A stretch of 64,000 nt of DNA from Parazoarcus communis. GTDB taxonomy: Bacteria; Pseudomonadota; Gammaproteobacteria; Burkholderiales; Rhodocyclaceae. A program made the position numbers and the translations under genes. Of the stretch, positions 8,669 through 17,469 are shown one piece after another. Within the stretch, counting starts at the first letter, position 1; the number at the start of each line of letters is the position of its first letter. The stretch lies in contig NZ_CP022188.1 of assembly GCF_003111665.1 (NCBI RefSeq), positions 3,782,001-3,846,000 on the forward strand, read 5' to 3'. The notes under the pieces are model-generated. The model worked only from the letters and a program-made list of their open reading frames with translations. It did no database searches and was not told where the DNA came from.

Positions 8669-9940
8669 ATGCCATTCAATGCGTCAATTCCGGTCGATCC
8701 GGCACAAATCGAGACTTTCCTGACGGCAATCGGCATCGGCTTGCTGATCGGGCTCGAACGCGAGCGCGTTCCATCCGCTCGCGCAGGGCTACGCACCTTT
8801 GGTCTGGTCGCCCTGCTCGGAGCCCTCGCCGGGCTGCTCAGCCAGCACCTGCAGAGCATTGCACCCTTCGCTGTGGGAATGGCAGTGATCGGGGCGATGA
8901 TCATTGCCGCATACCTGCGCCACCCCGATCCGAACGACCCAGGCACGACCTCGGTCGCCGCCCTGATGGTCTGCTACTGCCTCGGAACGGCGGTGTGGCT
9001 GGGCTTTGCGAAAATTGCCGTCATGCTGGCCGTTGGTACCACCGTACTGCTCTATTTCAAGACTCAGCTACGCGGCATCGCAACCCGGCTCGGACCACGC
9101 GACTGGATCTCAATCCTGCAGTTCAGCGTCCTGTCGCTCGTCATTCTTCCCATCCTGCCCAACGAAGAGTTCGGCCCCTACGGCGCCCTCAACCCTTACC
9201 AGATCTGGTGGATGGTCGTACTGATCTCGGGGGTGAGCCTTGCAGGCTACGCCGCCCTGCAGCTCGTCGGCGCGAAGCATGGTGCTGCATTTGTGGGCAT
9301 CTTCGGGGGGCTGGCCTCAAGCACGGCCACCACCATGGTGTATGCACGCAATGCGCGCGCATCCGACGGACTGTCTTCGATGGCGGCCCTCGTCATCGTG
9401 CTCGCCAACCTCGTCATGGTCGTGCGCGTCACGGTGGTGGCAGCGGTCGTTGCACCTGGTGTGTTGCCCGCCCTGTTTCATGTGGTGATACCTGCACTGA
9501 GCCTTGGCGGCGTAGCGCTGCTGGTGAGCTGGCGACAACTGAGCAATGGCGGACATGCGGTCCTGCCCGAGACCAGCAACCCGACCGAGTTGCGCACCGC
9601 ACTCGGGTTTGGTGCGCTGTATGCGGTTGTTCTCTTTTGCGCCGCGTGGCTGTCCGACTACGCCGGCACCCGTGGTCTGTACGTCCTGGCGATCGTGACC
9701 GGCTTCACCGACATCGATGCCATCGCATTGTCGAGCCTGCGCCTGTTTGCCCTCGACAAGCTCGCTCTGGAGCCGGCTGCAATTGCAATCGGTCTCGGCA
9801 TGATTGCAAACCTCAGCTTCAAGGCCGGCATGGCAGCCGTGATTGGCGGACAGTCGCTCGGACGAAAGGTGTTCGCGGGGATGGGTTCGGTCGCCCTCGG
9901 GCTCGCGCTGGGAATTGGCTGGCACGCGCTGGGTCTATAA
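8669..9940 (+). CDS. MgtC/SapB-like membrane protein with DUF4010 domain
   Basis: A 423-residue, highly hydrophobic protein with about 11-12 predicted TM helices. The N-terminal third carries the MgtC/SapB signature (GIGLLIGLERER, then AGLRTFGLVALLGALAG). The remainder matches the DUF4010 type, ending in a GFTDIDAIALSSLRLFA segment and LSFKAGMAAVIGGQSLGRKV. It lacks the soluble C-terminal domain of true MgtC, so a role in Mg2+ stress is not implied and its function is unknown. It has a strong AAGGAAGG Shine-Dalgarno. Its TAA stop overlaps a -10-like element probably used by the next gene. Confidence 0.85.
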   Translation: MPFNASIPVDPAQIETFLTAIGIGLLIGLERERVPSARAGLRTFGLVALLGALAGLLSQHLQSIAPFAVGMAVIGAMIIAAYLRHPDPNDPGTTSVAALMVCYCLGTAVWLGFAKIAVMLAVGTTVLLYFKTQLRGIATRLGPRDWISILQFSVLSLVILPILPNEEFGPYGALNPYQIWWMVVLISGVSLAGYAALQLVGAKHGAAFVGIFGGLASSTATTMVYARNARASDGLSSMAALVIVLANLVMVVRVTVVAAVVAPGVLPALFHVVIPALSLGGVALLVSWRQLSNGGHAVLPETSNPTELRTALGFGALYAVVLFCAAWLSDYAGTRGLYVLAIVTGFTDIDAIALSSLRLFALDKLALEPAAIAIGLGMIANLSFKAGMAAVIGGQSLGRKVFAGMGSVALGLALGIGWHALGL

Positions 9941-9941
9941 T
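9915..9941 (+). promoter_or_regulatory. Candidate promoter for the AmmeMemoRadiSam operon
   Basis: A perfect TATAAT (9936-9941) overlaps the stop codon of the MgtC-like gene and lies 34 bp before the next start. TTGGCT (9915-9920) is a possible -35, but the 15-bp spacer is short. Support comes from the exact -10 and its location. Confidence 0.45.
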
Positions 9942-9975
9942 CAGAACAGAACCAGCGCAAGGGGAAGGTCTGTTC

Positions 9976-10800
9976 ATGGCGATTGCTTCGATACGCCCGG
10001 CTGCCGTTGCCGGTCAGTTTTACCCAGCCGACGAGCGCGTTTTGCGCATGCAGTTGAGCGAACTGCTGGCCTCAGCCGTTCCGCTCGAACAGGTGGCGCC
10101 ACCGAAGGCGATCATCGTTCCGCATGCAGGGTATGTCTATTCGGGCCCGGTCGCTGCCGCCGCCTATGGGGCCTTGCTTCCCTTGCGCAGTCAGATCCGG
10201 CGCGTGGTCATGCTGGGCCCGACGCACCGCATGGCAGTAAATGGATTTGCCTTGCCTGCAGCGCAGGCATTCGAGACCCCTTTGGGCAGGGTTGCAATCG
10301 ATCGTGAGGGCTGGACTGCCCTTCAGCAGCGCCCGGACCTGATCGTCGATGATCGGCCCCATGCGTATGAACACTGTCTGGAGGTGCAACTGCCGTTTCT
10401 GCAGACCGTGCTGGAGCGCTTCACCCTGCTGCCGGTGCTGGTCGGCGACGCCTCAACCGATGCCGTCGCCGCGCTCATCGAGTCGGTGTGGGGCGGGCCG
10501 GAAACCCTGATCGTGATCAGTTCGGACCTGTCGCACTTCCACCCTTACCAGCAGGCGCAGTGTCAGGACCGCGAAACCGTTGATCGGATCCTTGCCATGC
10601 GCAGTGGTCTCGGTCACGAACAAGCCTGTGGTGCGACGCCGGTCAATGGCCTGCTGCGAACGGCAGCGCGCCATGGACTCGTTCCTCACCTGCTGGACAT
10701 CCGAAACTCCGGCGATACGGCGGGCGACCGCAACCGTGTCGTCGGCTACGCCAGTATCGCCTTCTGTGACCCGGTGCCCCATGCAAGCAAACAACACTGA
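9976..10800 (+). CDS. amrB: AmmeMemoRadiSam system protein B (MEMO1 family)
   Basis: A 274-residue MEMO1-like protein related to extradiol dioxygenases. The conserved metal-site residues are visible: H50 in PHAGYVYSG, H84 in GPTHRM, H187 in SSDLSHFHPY and C218 in ACGATPVNG, matching the His/His/His/Cys set of human MEMO1. In bacteria the family is almost always beside AMMECR1 and a radical SAM enzyme, as here, and the biochemical role of the trio is not established. The start at 9976 follows AAGGGGAAGG. The stop overlaps the next gene by 20 bp, implying a tight operon. Confidence 0.92.
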   Translation: MAIASIRPAAVAGQFYPADERVLRMQLSELLASAVPLEQVAPPKAIIVPHAGYVYSGPVAAAAYGALLPLRSQIRRVVMLGPTHRMAVNGFALPAAQAFETPLGRVAIDREGWTALQQRPDLIVDDRPHAYEHCLEVQLPFLQTVLERFTLLPVLVGDASTDAVAALIESVWGGPETLIVISSDLSHFHPYQQAQCQDRETVDRILAMRSGLGHEQACGATPVNGLLRTAARHGLVPHLLDIRNSGDTAGDRNRVVGYASIAFCDPVPHASKQH

Positions 10801-11353
10801 ACAGGACGATCCCGGTCCACGCCTGCTCGCCCGCGCGCGTCAGGCCATTGGCCACCACCTTGGCCTCGCCCCCGAGCCGGCCGACGATGCCCGACTCGCC
10901 CAGCGCGGCGCATGCTTTGTCACGCTCACCATCGATGGCGCTTTGCGCGGCTGTATTGGCAGCATCCGCCCGCAGCGAACCCTGGCCGACGACGTCACCA
11001 CCAATGCCGTGGCGGCGGCCAGTCGTGACCCGCGCTTCCCACCGCTGACGGCAGACGAGTTTGCACAGGTACGGATCGAAGTCTCCCTGCTGTCCTCGCC
11101 GGATTTCGTCGAGTTCACCGACGAAGCTGATCTGCTGCGCCAGATCACGCCGCACGAAGACGGTCTCATTCTGTTTGCCGGATGCCGCAGCGCAACCTTC
11201 CTGCCTCAGGTATGGGAGCAGTTGCCGCAGCCCGAGCATTTTCTTGCCGCCCTGAAACAGAAAGCCGGGATGGATCCCGACCGACCTGTCACTGGCATGA
11301 TGGCGGCCCGCTTCAGCGTCAGGAAATGGGAGGAGACTTCCCGGGAGGCATGA
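10781..11353 (+). CDS. amrA: AmmeMemoRadiSam system protein A (AMMECR1 family)
   Basis: A 190-residue AMMECR1-domain protein. The hallmark LRGCIG is at residues 55-60 after GACFVTLTIDGA, followed by RTLADDVTTNAVAAASRDPR and the PDFVEF/GLILFAG blocks. The human homologue is linked to AMME syndrome, but the molecular function is unknown. Translation starts at an ATG inside the end of amrB, and its stop overlaps the radical SAM start (ATGATGA), so the three proteins are likely made together. Confidence 0.92.
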   Translation: MQANNTEQDDPGPRLLARARQAIGHHLGLAPEPADDARLAQRGACFVTLTIDGALRGCIGSIRPQRTLADDVTTNAVAAASRDPRFPPLTADEFAQVRIEVSLLSSPDFVEFTDEADLLRQITPHEDGLILFAGCRSATFLPQVWEQLPQPEHFLAALKQKAGMDPDRPVTGMMAARFSVRKWEETSREA

Positions 11354-12429
11354 TGAACCATGCGGCGCAGTACTGGCATCGGCTTGCGGATGGGCGAATC
11401 CAGTGCGATCTTTGTCCGCGATACTGCAAACTCCACGAGAATCAGCGCGGAGCCTGCTTCGTGCGCATGCGCGAAGCTGACGCCATGGTGCTGACGACCT
11501 ATGGCCGAAGCTCCGGATTCTGCATCGATCCGATCGAGAAGAAACCGCTGAATCATTTCTACCCGGGCAGCAGCGTGTTCTCGTTCGGCACCGCGGGCTG
11601 CAATCTCGCCTGCAAGTTCTGCCAGAACTGGGACATCTCCAAATCGCGTGACATGGATCGCCTGATGGACGCAGCCTCGCCCGACGAGATCGCTGCGACG
11701 GCGGCAGCGCACGGATGCACGAGCGTCGCGTTCACCTACAATGATCCGGTGATCTTTGCCGAGTATGCGATCGACGTGGCAGCGGCCTGTCATCGACGCG
11801 ACATTCGAACCGTTGCGGTCACCGCCGGATACATTACCGAGCTGGCGCGCGGAGATTTCTTCTCCTGCATGGACGCGGCGAACGTCGACCTGAAGGCCTT
11901 CACCGACGATTTCTATGTGCAGTTGTGCGGCGCCCACCTTCAGCCCGTACTCGACACCCTGGTCTGGTTGCATCATGAAACCCAGGTATGGGTCGAACTG
12001 ACCACCCTGCTGATTCCCGGACGCAACGACAGCGACGCTGAGATCAAGGCGATGTCGCGCTGGGTGCACGACGAAATGGGCGCCGAAGTACCGCTGCACT
12101 TCACCGCTTTTCATCCCGACTTCAAACTGGATGACCTGCCCCCAACCCCGCCGCAGACGCTGACGAGGGCGCGCCAACTGGCACTGGACGCCGGCCTGAA
12201 GCACGTCTACACCGGCAACGTGCACGACCTGGAAGGGGGGCGCACACGCTGTACGCAGTGCAACGAAGTCCTGATCGAGCGTGACTGGTACGACATCCTG
12301 GCGTACCGACTCACCAGCAAGGGCGAGTGCCCAAGCTGTCATGCGCCGCTTGCTGGCCGCTTCGGCGAATTCGCCGGCACCTTTGGCCCACGACGGATCA
12401 GCGTGCCGATTCATCGCCAGCCAGCCTGA
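11350..12429 (+). CDS. amrS: AmmeMemoRadiSam system radical SAM enzyme
   Basis: A 359-residue radical S-adenosylmethionine protein of the pyruvate-formate-lyase-activase-like branch. The [4Fe-4S] motif CxxxCxxC is C84, C88, C91 in GCNLACKFCQNW. Ahead of it is an N-terminal Cys cluster (C19, C22, C26, C36 in CDLCPRYC...GAC). The C-terminus has two CxxC pairs (C301/C304 and C327/C330), a zinc-ribbon-like or extra cluster site. A SAM-binding region (FTYNDPVIFAEY) follows the core. The substrate is unknown. It is the third gene of the overlapping amrB-amrA-amrS unit; the double ATG at 11350/11353 leaves the exact start open by one codon. Confidence 0.93.
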   Translation: MMNHAAQYWHRLADGRIQCDLCPRYCKLHENQRGACFVRMREADAMVLTTYGRSSGFCIDPIEKKPLNHFYPGSSVFSFGTAGCNLACKFCQNWDISKSRDMDRLMDAASPDEIAATAAAHGCTSVAFTYNDPVIFAEYAIDVAAACHRRDIRTVAVTAGYITELARGDFFSCMDAANVDLKAFTDDFYVQLCGAHLQPVLDTLVWLHHETQVWVELTTLLIPGRNDSDAEIKAMSRWVHDEMGAEVPLHFTAFHPDFKLDDLPPTPPQTLTRARQLALDAGLKHVYTGNVHDLEGGRTRCTQCNEVLIERDWYDILAYRLTSKGECPSCHAPLAGRFGEFAGTFGPRRISVPIHRQPA

Positions 12430-12473
12430 CACGCGCCAGCCGTGGCGGTTGCGACCCCCCTCGACGCTGTGAG

Positions 12474-13235
12474 ATGCTGTGCCAGGCGCCCCGGCTTATT
12501 ACTTCAGGTCGATACAAATTGAAGCTGCGAACCACCCCGATCAGCATTCCAGCAGAAAGCATCTGGCTTGACGGCACGCTTTCGCACGCACCGGACGTGC
12601 GCGGGCTCGTGCTGATCCTGCAGCCGGGAGCAAATCCGATCGTTCACAAACGCCAGACCCTGATCGCCGGCGTTGTTCAGGACGCTGGGTTCGCCACGCT
12701 CTCGCTCGACCTGATGACCCGCCATGAGGAATTGCACGACCAGGACGCCAGCTTCAACGTCACCCGGCTTGCTGAGCGACTGCTCGCTGCCAACGACTGG
12801 ATCGAACACCAGCCACCGCTCGAAGCGCTGCCCATCGGCTTGCTTGCATTCGGCACGGCGAGCGCCGCAATCGTGCGTGCCGCTGCCAAGAAACCTGATC
12901 GCTTCGGCGTGCTTGCCTGTCTTGCAGGGCGCCCAGATCTTGCGGGTGCGGGCCCGCTACGCAGCCTCCGGGCACCGACCCTGTTCATTGTCGGACGTGA
13001 AGACCCCGGTACTGCGATACTGCGTCAGGCCTTCGACATGATTCCAGGCGACCACGAGTGGCGGGCGGCGAACGGCGGCGAGATCGAACACCTTTCCCCG
13101 GAAAACCTGAGGCAAAGCGCTGGCTTTGTGGCGGACTGGATGCTCAGAAAGATGCCGCCGAGGCAGGACCAGGTTCCAGACGAGTTCGAGTTCGACCTGC
13201 CCGAAGACCACGCGTTGCCGCCTGAAGAGACCTGA
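12474..13235 (+). CDS. Dienelactone-hydrolase-like alpha/beta hydrolase protein, nucleophile elbow altered
   Basis: A protein of about 253 residues with an alpha/beta-hydrolase layout: an oxyanion-strand region (VRGLVLILQPGA), LSLDLMTRHEE, a nucleophile-elbow region, RAPTLFIVGRED (acid region) and IEHLSPENL (His region). At the elbow, where relatives have GxSxG, this protein reads FGTASAA (residues 126-132), so no serine sits at the expected place. It may be inactive or use another residue. The C-terminus is acidic. The start is uncertain: the ATG at 12474 is used here, but a TTG at 12519 (KLRTTPIS) begins closer to the conserved domain. It follows amrS after 44 bp and may share its transcript. 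Confidence 0.65.
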   Translation: MLCQAPRLITSGRYKLKLRTTPISIPAESIWLDGTLSHAPDVRGLVLILQPGANPIVHKRQTLIAGVVQDAGFATLSLDLMTRHEELHDQDASFNVTRLAERLLAANDWIEHQPPLEALPIGLLAFGTASAAIVRAAAKKPDRFGVLACLAGRPDLAGAGPLRSLRAPTLFIVGREDPGTAILRQAFDMIPGDHEWRAANGGEIEHLSPENLRQSAGFVADWMLRKMPPRQDQVPDEFEFDLPEDHALPPEET

Positions 13236-13283
13236 AGAGCGCGACACTGCGCCGTGGCATGCGCGAGCCCGACTTAGCCTCAA

Positions 13284-13298
13284 ACCGGTCACCGGTCA
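13284..13298. repeat. Short tandem CCGGTCA repeat upstream of the HExxH gene
   Basis: CCGGTCA occurs twice in tandem (13285-13298), with ACCGGTCACCGGT forming a 13-bp near-palindrome. It lies in the 153-bp gap before the gene at 13389. It may be a regulator site; the match is short. Confidence 0.25.
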
Positions 13299-13388
13299 CG
13301 GACACTGTCACGTGCCGGCGTTTGCGGCTTTTCGCGAGGTGCAACGCCGTCTAGAATTGAAGGGGTCGTTCGAGCAGCGCTTACGCAA

Positions 13389-13928
13389 ATGATGACATCC
13401 GGTGTCACTTCATCGATCACCGCCTATACACCTTCGGCTCAAGGCAACGCCGGGAGTCGTCGCGCCCCCGATGAAGCTGCATTAAGCGAAGCCGATCAAC
13501 AAGCGCTGACTCAGCTCGAAGCGCGTGACAAGCAGGTTCGCGCACACGAACAGGCGCATGTCTCGGCTGGCGGCGAACTGATTACCTCCCGCGCCAGCTT
13601 CACTTACCAGGTGGGGCCCGATAGCAAGCGCTACGCAGTCGCGGGCGAGGTCGGTATCGACACCTCGCCGGGCAGCACGCCCGAAGAAACCCTCGAACGA
13701 GCAGCAAGAATTCGCGCAGCAGCGCTGGCGCCCGCCGATCCCTCCGCGCAGGACCGTCAGGTCGCAGCACAGGCGGACCGCATGGCGACCGAAGCGCGCC
13801 AGGAACTCAATGCCCAGGACAACGTGGAGCCGACCCGCGCTGACCGGCGCGAGACTGCACTGGCACGCCTCGTTTCACAGGTCAGTGCGACCCCGTCGGA
13901 GCAGTCGCAGATCGACACCTACGCCTGA
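13389..13928 (+). CDS. Putative HExxH metalloprotease (SprA-related / CJM1_0395 family)
   Basis: A 179-residue protein with a short disordered N-terminus, then RDKQVRAHEQAHVSAGGEL, containing a zincin-type HEQAH at about residues 55-59. This is followed by ASFTYQVGPDSKRYAVAGEV and IDTSPGSTPEETLERAARI, blocks typical of the SprA-related putative metalloprotease family. The rest is an Ala/Gln/Glu-rich helix. There is no signal peptide or TM helix. Proteolytic activity has not been shown for the family, to my knowledge. Two ATGs (13389, 13392) are possible starts, and a TAGAAT at about 13352 may be the -10. Confidence 0.78.
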   Translation: MMTSGVTSSITAYTPSAQGNAGSRRAPDEAALSEADQQALTQLEARDKQVRAHEQAHVSAGGELITSRASFTYQVGPDSKRYAVAGEVGIDTSPGSTPEETLERAARIRAAALAPADPSAQDRQVAAQADRMATEARQELNAQDNVEPTRADRRETALARLVSQVSATPSEQSQIDTYA

Positions 13929-13976
13929 GATCACCGGCTGACGGCCCGATCGGAGGTCAGGGATGAGTGGTTCGCC

Positions 13977-13982
13977 TATAAT
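13977..13982 (+). promoter_or_regulatory. -10 element upstream of mfd
   Basis: A consensus TATAAT sits 41 bp before the mfd ATG at 14023. It lies inside the longer open frame that begins at 13963, so a transcript from here could not include that earlier ATG. No convincing -35 is seen 16-18 bp upstream. Confidence 0.45.
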
Positions 13983-14022
13983 TGGCCGCTTTCCTGCTGC
14001 AAGAACGCCTCCGCGACGCCCC

Positions 14023-17000
14023 ATGCCCTCCTCCATCGACAAGCTGCTGCCCACCGTTTCCGCCCTTGCATTGCCCAAGACCGGTAGACGGATTGACCTG
14101 CCCCAACTGAGCGGGTCGGCCGACGCGCTCGTGATTGCGCAGCTGGCAGGCCGCGGGCGGATGATCGCAGTGGTTACCGCCAACCCGATCGATGCCCAGC
14201 GCCTTCAGGACGAGATCGCATGGCTCGCACCCGGACTGCGCCTGCACCTGCTTCCGGACTGGGAAACCCTGCCCTACGACAGTTTTTCGCCCCACCAGGA
14301 CCTGATCTCCGAGCGCCTGTCCACGCTGTATGCGATCACCCGCAGCGAGGCCGACGTGGTCCTGGTGCCGGCGAGCACCGCACTCTATCGCATGGCGCCA
14401 CCGGCCTTTCTTGCGGCCTATACCTTCTTTCTTAAGCAGGGCGAACAACTGGACGTCGAACAACTGCGCATGCAGATGGCCGTCGCCGGCTATGCGCATG
14501 TGACCCAGGTCGTCAGCCCGGGCGAGTTCTCGGTACGCGGCGGACTGGTTGACCTCTACCCGATGGGCTCCCCCCTGCCCTACCGGATCGACCTCTTCGA
14601 CGACGAAGTCGAAAGCATCAAGACCTTCGATCCCGACACCCAGCGCACGGTCTACCCGGTCAAGGAGATTCGCCTGTTGCCAGCGCGGGAGTTTCCGCTC
14701 GACGACAAGGGTCGCAGCCGCTTTCGTGGTCAGTTCCGCGAAACCTTCGAGGGCGACCCGACGCGAGCAACGATCTACAAGGATGTCTCCAACGGCATCG
14801 CGCCGGCAGGTATCGAGTATTACCTTCCGCTGTTCTTCGAAGAAGTTGCCACACTGTTCGACTACTTGCCCGCCGATACACCGGTACTGCTGCATCGCGA
14901 CGTGCCGGGTGCGATTGCCGAGTTCTGGCGCGATACGCGCTCACGCTACGATCTGCTCAAGGGCGATCGCACGCGCCCGGTGATGGCGCCCGAAGCGCTG
15001 TTTCTGAGCGACGAAGCCTTCTTCATCGCCCTGAAGGACCACCCACGGCTGGTCCTTGGCAGCAGCAGCGAGAGCGCCGGCACGCCTGCCGCCCTGCCCC
15101 TTCCCGACATCGCGGTGGAGCGCAAGGCGAGCGACCCGCTGCACAAGCTCAAGGCCTTCTGCGCCGCATTCGACGGTCGGGTGCTGCTGCTCGCGGACTC
15201 GCCCGGTCGGCGCGAAACCATGGCCGAGTATCTCGCTGAATATGGCGTCAAGCCCGAAGCCAGTGCCGATTTCGACGGTTTCGCCGAGTCCGGAGAGGTG
15301 ATTGCGCTCGGCACGGCACCACTGGGCGCGGGCTTCATCCTGCCCGAAGCCAGGCTCGCCATCATTACCGAAACCGAGCTGTACGCCGCGACTGCCCGCA
15401 CCCGTGCCCGTCGCGACAACCGCAAGGCCGCAACGATGGAGGGCTGGCTGCGCGATCTGTCGGAACTCAAGATCGGCGACCCGGTAGTGCACGTTTCGCA
15501 CGGTATCGGGCGCTACCTTGGCCTGATTCACATGAATCTCGGTGAAGGGGATACCGAGTTTCTGCATCTCGAATACAACGGTGGCGACAAGCTCTACGTA
15601 CCCGTATCGCAACTGCACGTCATCACGCGCTATGCGGGCGCTGACCCGGAGAATCTCGACCTCCACCGGCTCGGCTCGGGGCAATGGGAGAAGGCCAAGA
15701 AGAAGGCTGCGATGCAGGTGCGCGATACCGCTGCCGAACTGCTCTCGCTCTACGCCCAGCGTGCTGCCCGACCGGGGCACCGCTTCGACTTCAAGCAACA
15801 TGATCTGGAGGCCTTCGCCGAGGCCTTCGGGTTCGAAACCACCCCCGACCAGCAGGCGGCCATCGACGCCGTGGTAACCGACATGAAGTCGGGCCGGCCG
15901 ATGGATCGCCTGGTGTGCGGCGACGTCGGCTTCGGCAAGACCGAAGTCGCGCTGCGTGCGGCGTTTATCGCGGTCGCTGACGGCAAACAGGTGGTGGTGC
16001 TGTGCCCGACCACCCTGCTCGCCGAACAGCACTACCAGACCTTTGCCGACCGCTTCGCCGACTGGCCAATCAAGATTGCCGAACTGTCGCGTTTCAAGTC
16101 GGCCAAGGAGCAGACCGAGGCACTGCTTCAGCTCGGCGAGGGCAAGGTCGACATCATCATTGGCACGCACCGCCTGTTGCAGAAGGACGTGGTGTTCAAA
16201 CGCCTCGGCCTGGTAATCATCGACGAAGAGCACCGCTTTGGTGTGCGTCAGAAGGAGGCCCTCAAGCAGTTGCGCAGCGAGGTCGACATCCTCACCCTCA
16301 CCGCCACCCCGATTCCGCGTACGCTGGGCCTTGCGATGGAGGGGCTGCGCGAATTCTCGGTGATCGCAACCGCGCCGCAGAAGCGCCTGGCGATCAAGAC
16401 TTTCGTGCAGCGCTGGAGCAAGGGCATCGTGCGCGAGGCGGTGTTGCGCGAGTTCAAACGCGGCGGCCAGGTCTACTTCCTGCACAACGAAGTCGACACC
16501 ATCGAGAACATGCGCAACGACCTCGCCGAGCTGCTGCCCGAGGCCCGCATCGTGGTCGGGCACGGACAGCTGCCGGAGCGCGAACTCGAGCGCGTGATGC
16601 GCGACTTCACCCAGCAGCGAGCCAACCTGCTGTTGTGCACCACCATTATCGAAACCGGCATCAACATCCCGACCGCCAACACCATCATCATGAATCGCGC
16701 CGACCGCTTCGGTCTGGCGCAGCTTCACCAGCTGCGTGGCCGAGTCGGCCGCAGCCACCATCAGGCCTACGCTTACCTGCTGACCGATGCCAACGCCAAG
16801 CCGTCGGCTCAGGCGCAGAAACGCCTCGAAGCCATCGCGATGATGGACGAGCTGGGCTCGGGTTTCTATCTGGCGATGCACGACCTCGAGATCCGGGGCG
16901 CAGGTGAGGTACTGGGAGAACATCAGTCCGGCGAAATCCAGCAGATCGGCTTCAGTCTCTACACCGAGATGCTCAAGCATGCAGTCCGGGATCTTCAGGC

Positions 17001-17469
17001 CGGCAAGGAGCCCGACCTCAGTCAGCCCCTGGAAGTGGTTTCCGAGATCAACCTGCACACGCCCGCCCTGCTCCCCACCGAATATTGCCCTGATGTTCAG
17101 GAACGCCTGACGCTATACAAGCGCCTGGCCAACTGCGAGGCCGAAGAAGAGCTGCGCGATCTGCAGGAAGAACTCATTGACCGCTTCGGCGAACTCCCGC
17201 CGCAGACCCTCGCGCTCCTCGAAACCCACCGCATGCGCCTTCTGCTCAAGCCCTGGGACGTGCAGAAGCTCGACGCATCCGACGCACAGATCAGCATCCA
17301 GTTCGGCAAGGCTGCGCCCATCGATCCGGTCAAGGTCATTTTCCTGATCCAGAAGGATCGCAGCACGAAAATGGCCGGGCCGGACAAACTCATCCGCCGC
17401 GTCAGCCTCCCCGACCTCAAACAGAGAGTAAAAGCCGTACGTGAGTTGCTGAACGCGGTGAAAGCTTGA
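14023..17469 (+). CDS. mfd: Transcription-repair coupling factor Mfd
   Basis: A 1148-residue ATPase that removes RNA polymerase stalled at lesions and recruits UvrA. Visible in order: the N-terminal UvrB-like region ([26 protein letters not shown]), the CarD-like RNA polymerase-interaction domain ([18 protein letters not shown], near residue 485), the RecG-like helicase with Walker [16 protein letters not shown] and Walker [11 protein letters not shown], motif [11 protein letters not shown], and the C-terminal TRCF domain. Normal length. The start at 14023 is chosen because a -10 lies downstream of the alternative ATG at 13963. Its stop overlaps the TTG start of the sensor kinase. Confidence 0.97.
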   Translation: MPSSIDKLLPTVSALALPKTGRRIDLPQLSGSADALVIAQLAGRGRMIAVVTANPIDAQRLQDEIAWLAPGLRLHLLPDWETLPYDSFSPHQDLISERLSTLYAITRSEADVVLVPASTALYRMAPPAFLAAYTFFLKQGEQLDVEQLRMQMAVAGYAHVTQVVSPGEFSVRGGLVDLYPMGSPLPYRIDLFDDEVESIKTFDPDTQRTVYPVKEIRLLPAREFPLDDKGRSRFRGQFRETFEGDPTRATIYKDVSNGIAPAGIEYYLPLFFEEVATLFDYLPADTPVLLHRDVPGAIAEFWRDTRSRYDLLKGDRTRPVMAPEALFLSDEAFFIALKDHPRLVLGSSSESAGTPAALPLPDIAVERKASDPLHKLKAFCAAFDGRVLLLADSPGRRETMAEYLAEYGVKPEASADFDGFAESGEVIALGTAPLGAGFILPEARLAIITETELYAATARTRARRDNRKAATMEGWLRDLSELKIGDPVVHVSHGIGRYLGLIHMNLGEGDTEFLHLEYNGGDKLYVPVSQLHVITRYAGADPENLDLHRLGSGQWEKAKKKAAMQVRDTAAELLSLYAQRAARPGHRFDFKQHDLEAFAEAFGFETTPDQQAAIDAVVTDMKSGRPMDRLVCGDVGFGKTEVALRAAFIAVADGKQVVVLCPTTLLAEQHYQTFADRFADWPIKIAELSRFKSAKEQTEALLQLGEGKVDIIIGTHRLLQKDVVFKRLGLVIIDEEHRFGVRQKEALKQLRSEVDILTLTATPIPRTLGLAMEGLREFSVIATAPQKRLAIKTFVQRWSKGIVREAVLREFKRGGQVYFLHNEVDTIENMRNDLAELLPEARIVVGHGQLPERELERVMRDFTQQRANLLLCTTIIETGINIPTANTIIMNRADRFGLAQLHQLRGRVGRSHHQAYAYLLTDANAKPSAQAQKRLEAIAMMDELGSGFYLAMHDLEIRGAGEVLGEHQSGEIQQIGFSLYTEMLKHAVRDLQAGKEPDLSQPLEVVSEINLHTPALLPTEYCPDVQERLTLYKRLANCEAEEELRDLQEELIDRFGELPPQTLALLETHRMRLLLKPWDVQKLDASDAQISIQFGKAAPIDPVKVIFLIQKDRSTKMAGPDKLIRRVSLPDLKQRVKAVRELLNAVKA

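Noticed and set aside
8590..9975. Very long plus-strand frame running through the MgtC-like gene into amrB
   Set aside because: The part before 9976 is Arg/Cys-rich and antisense-like to codon use; only the part from 9976 matches the MEMO1 family, and the MgtC-like gene occupies another frame.
13963..14022. mfd start at ATG 13963
   Set aside because: A consensus -10 element (13977-13982) lies after this ATG, and the extra 20 residues are not family-like.
14941..17058. 705-codon open frame antisense to mfd
   Set aside because: GC-rich third positions of mfd create it; no recognisable domain, and mfd is certain.
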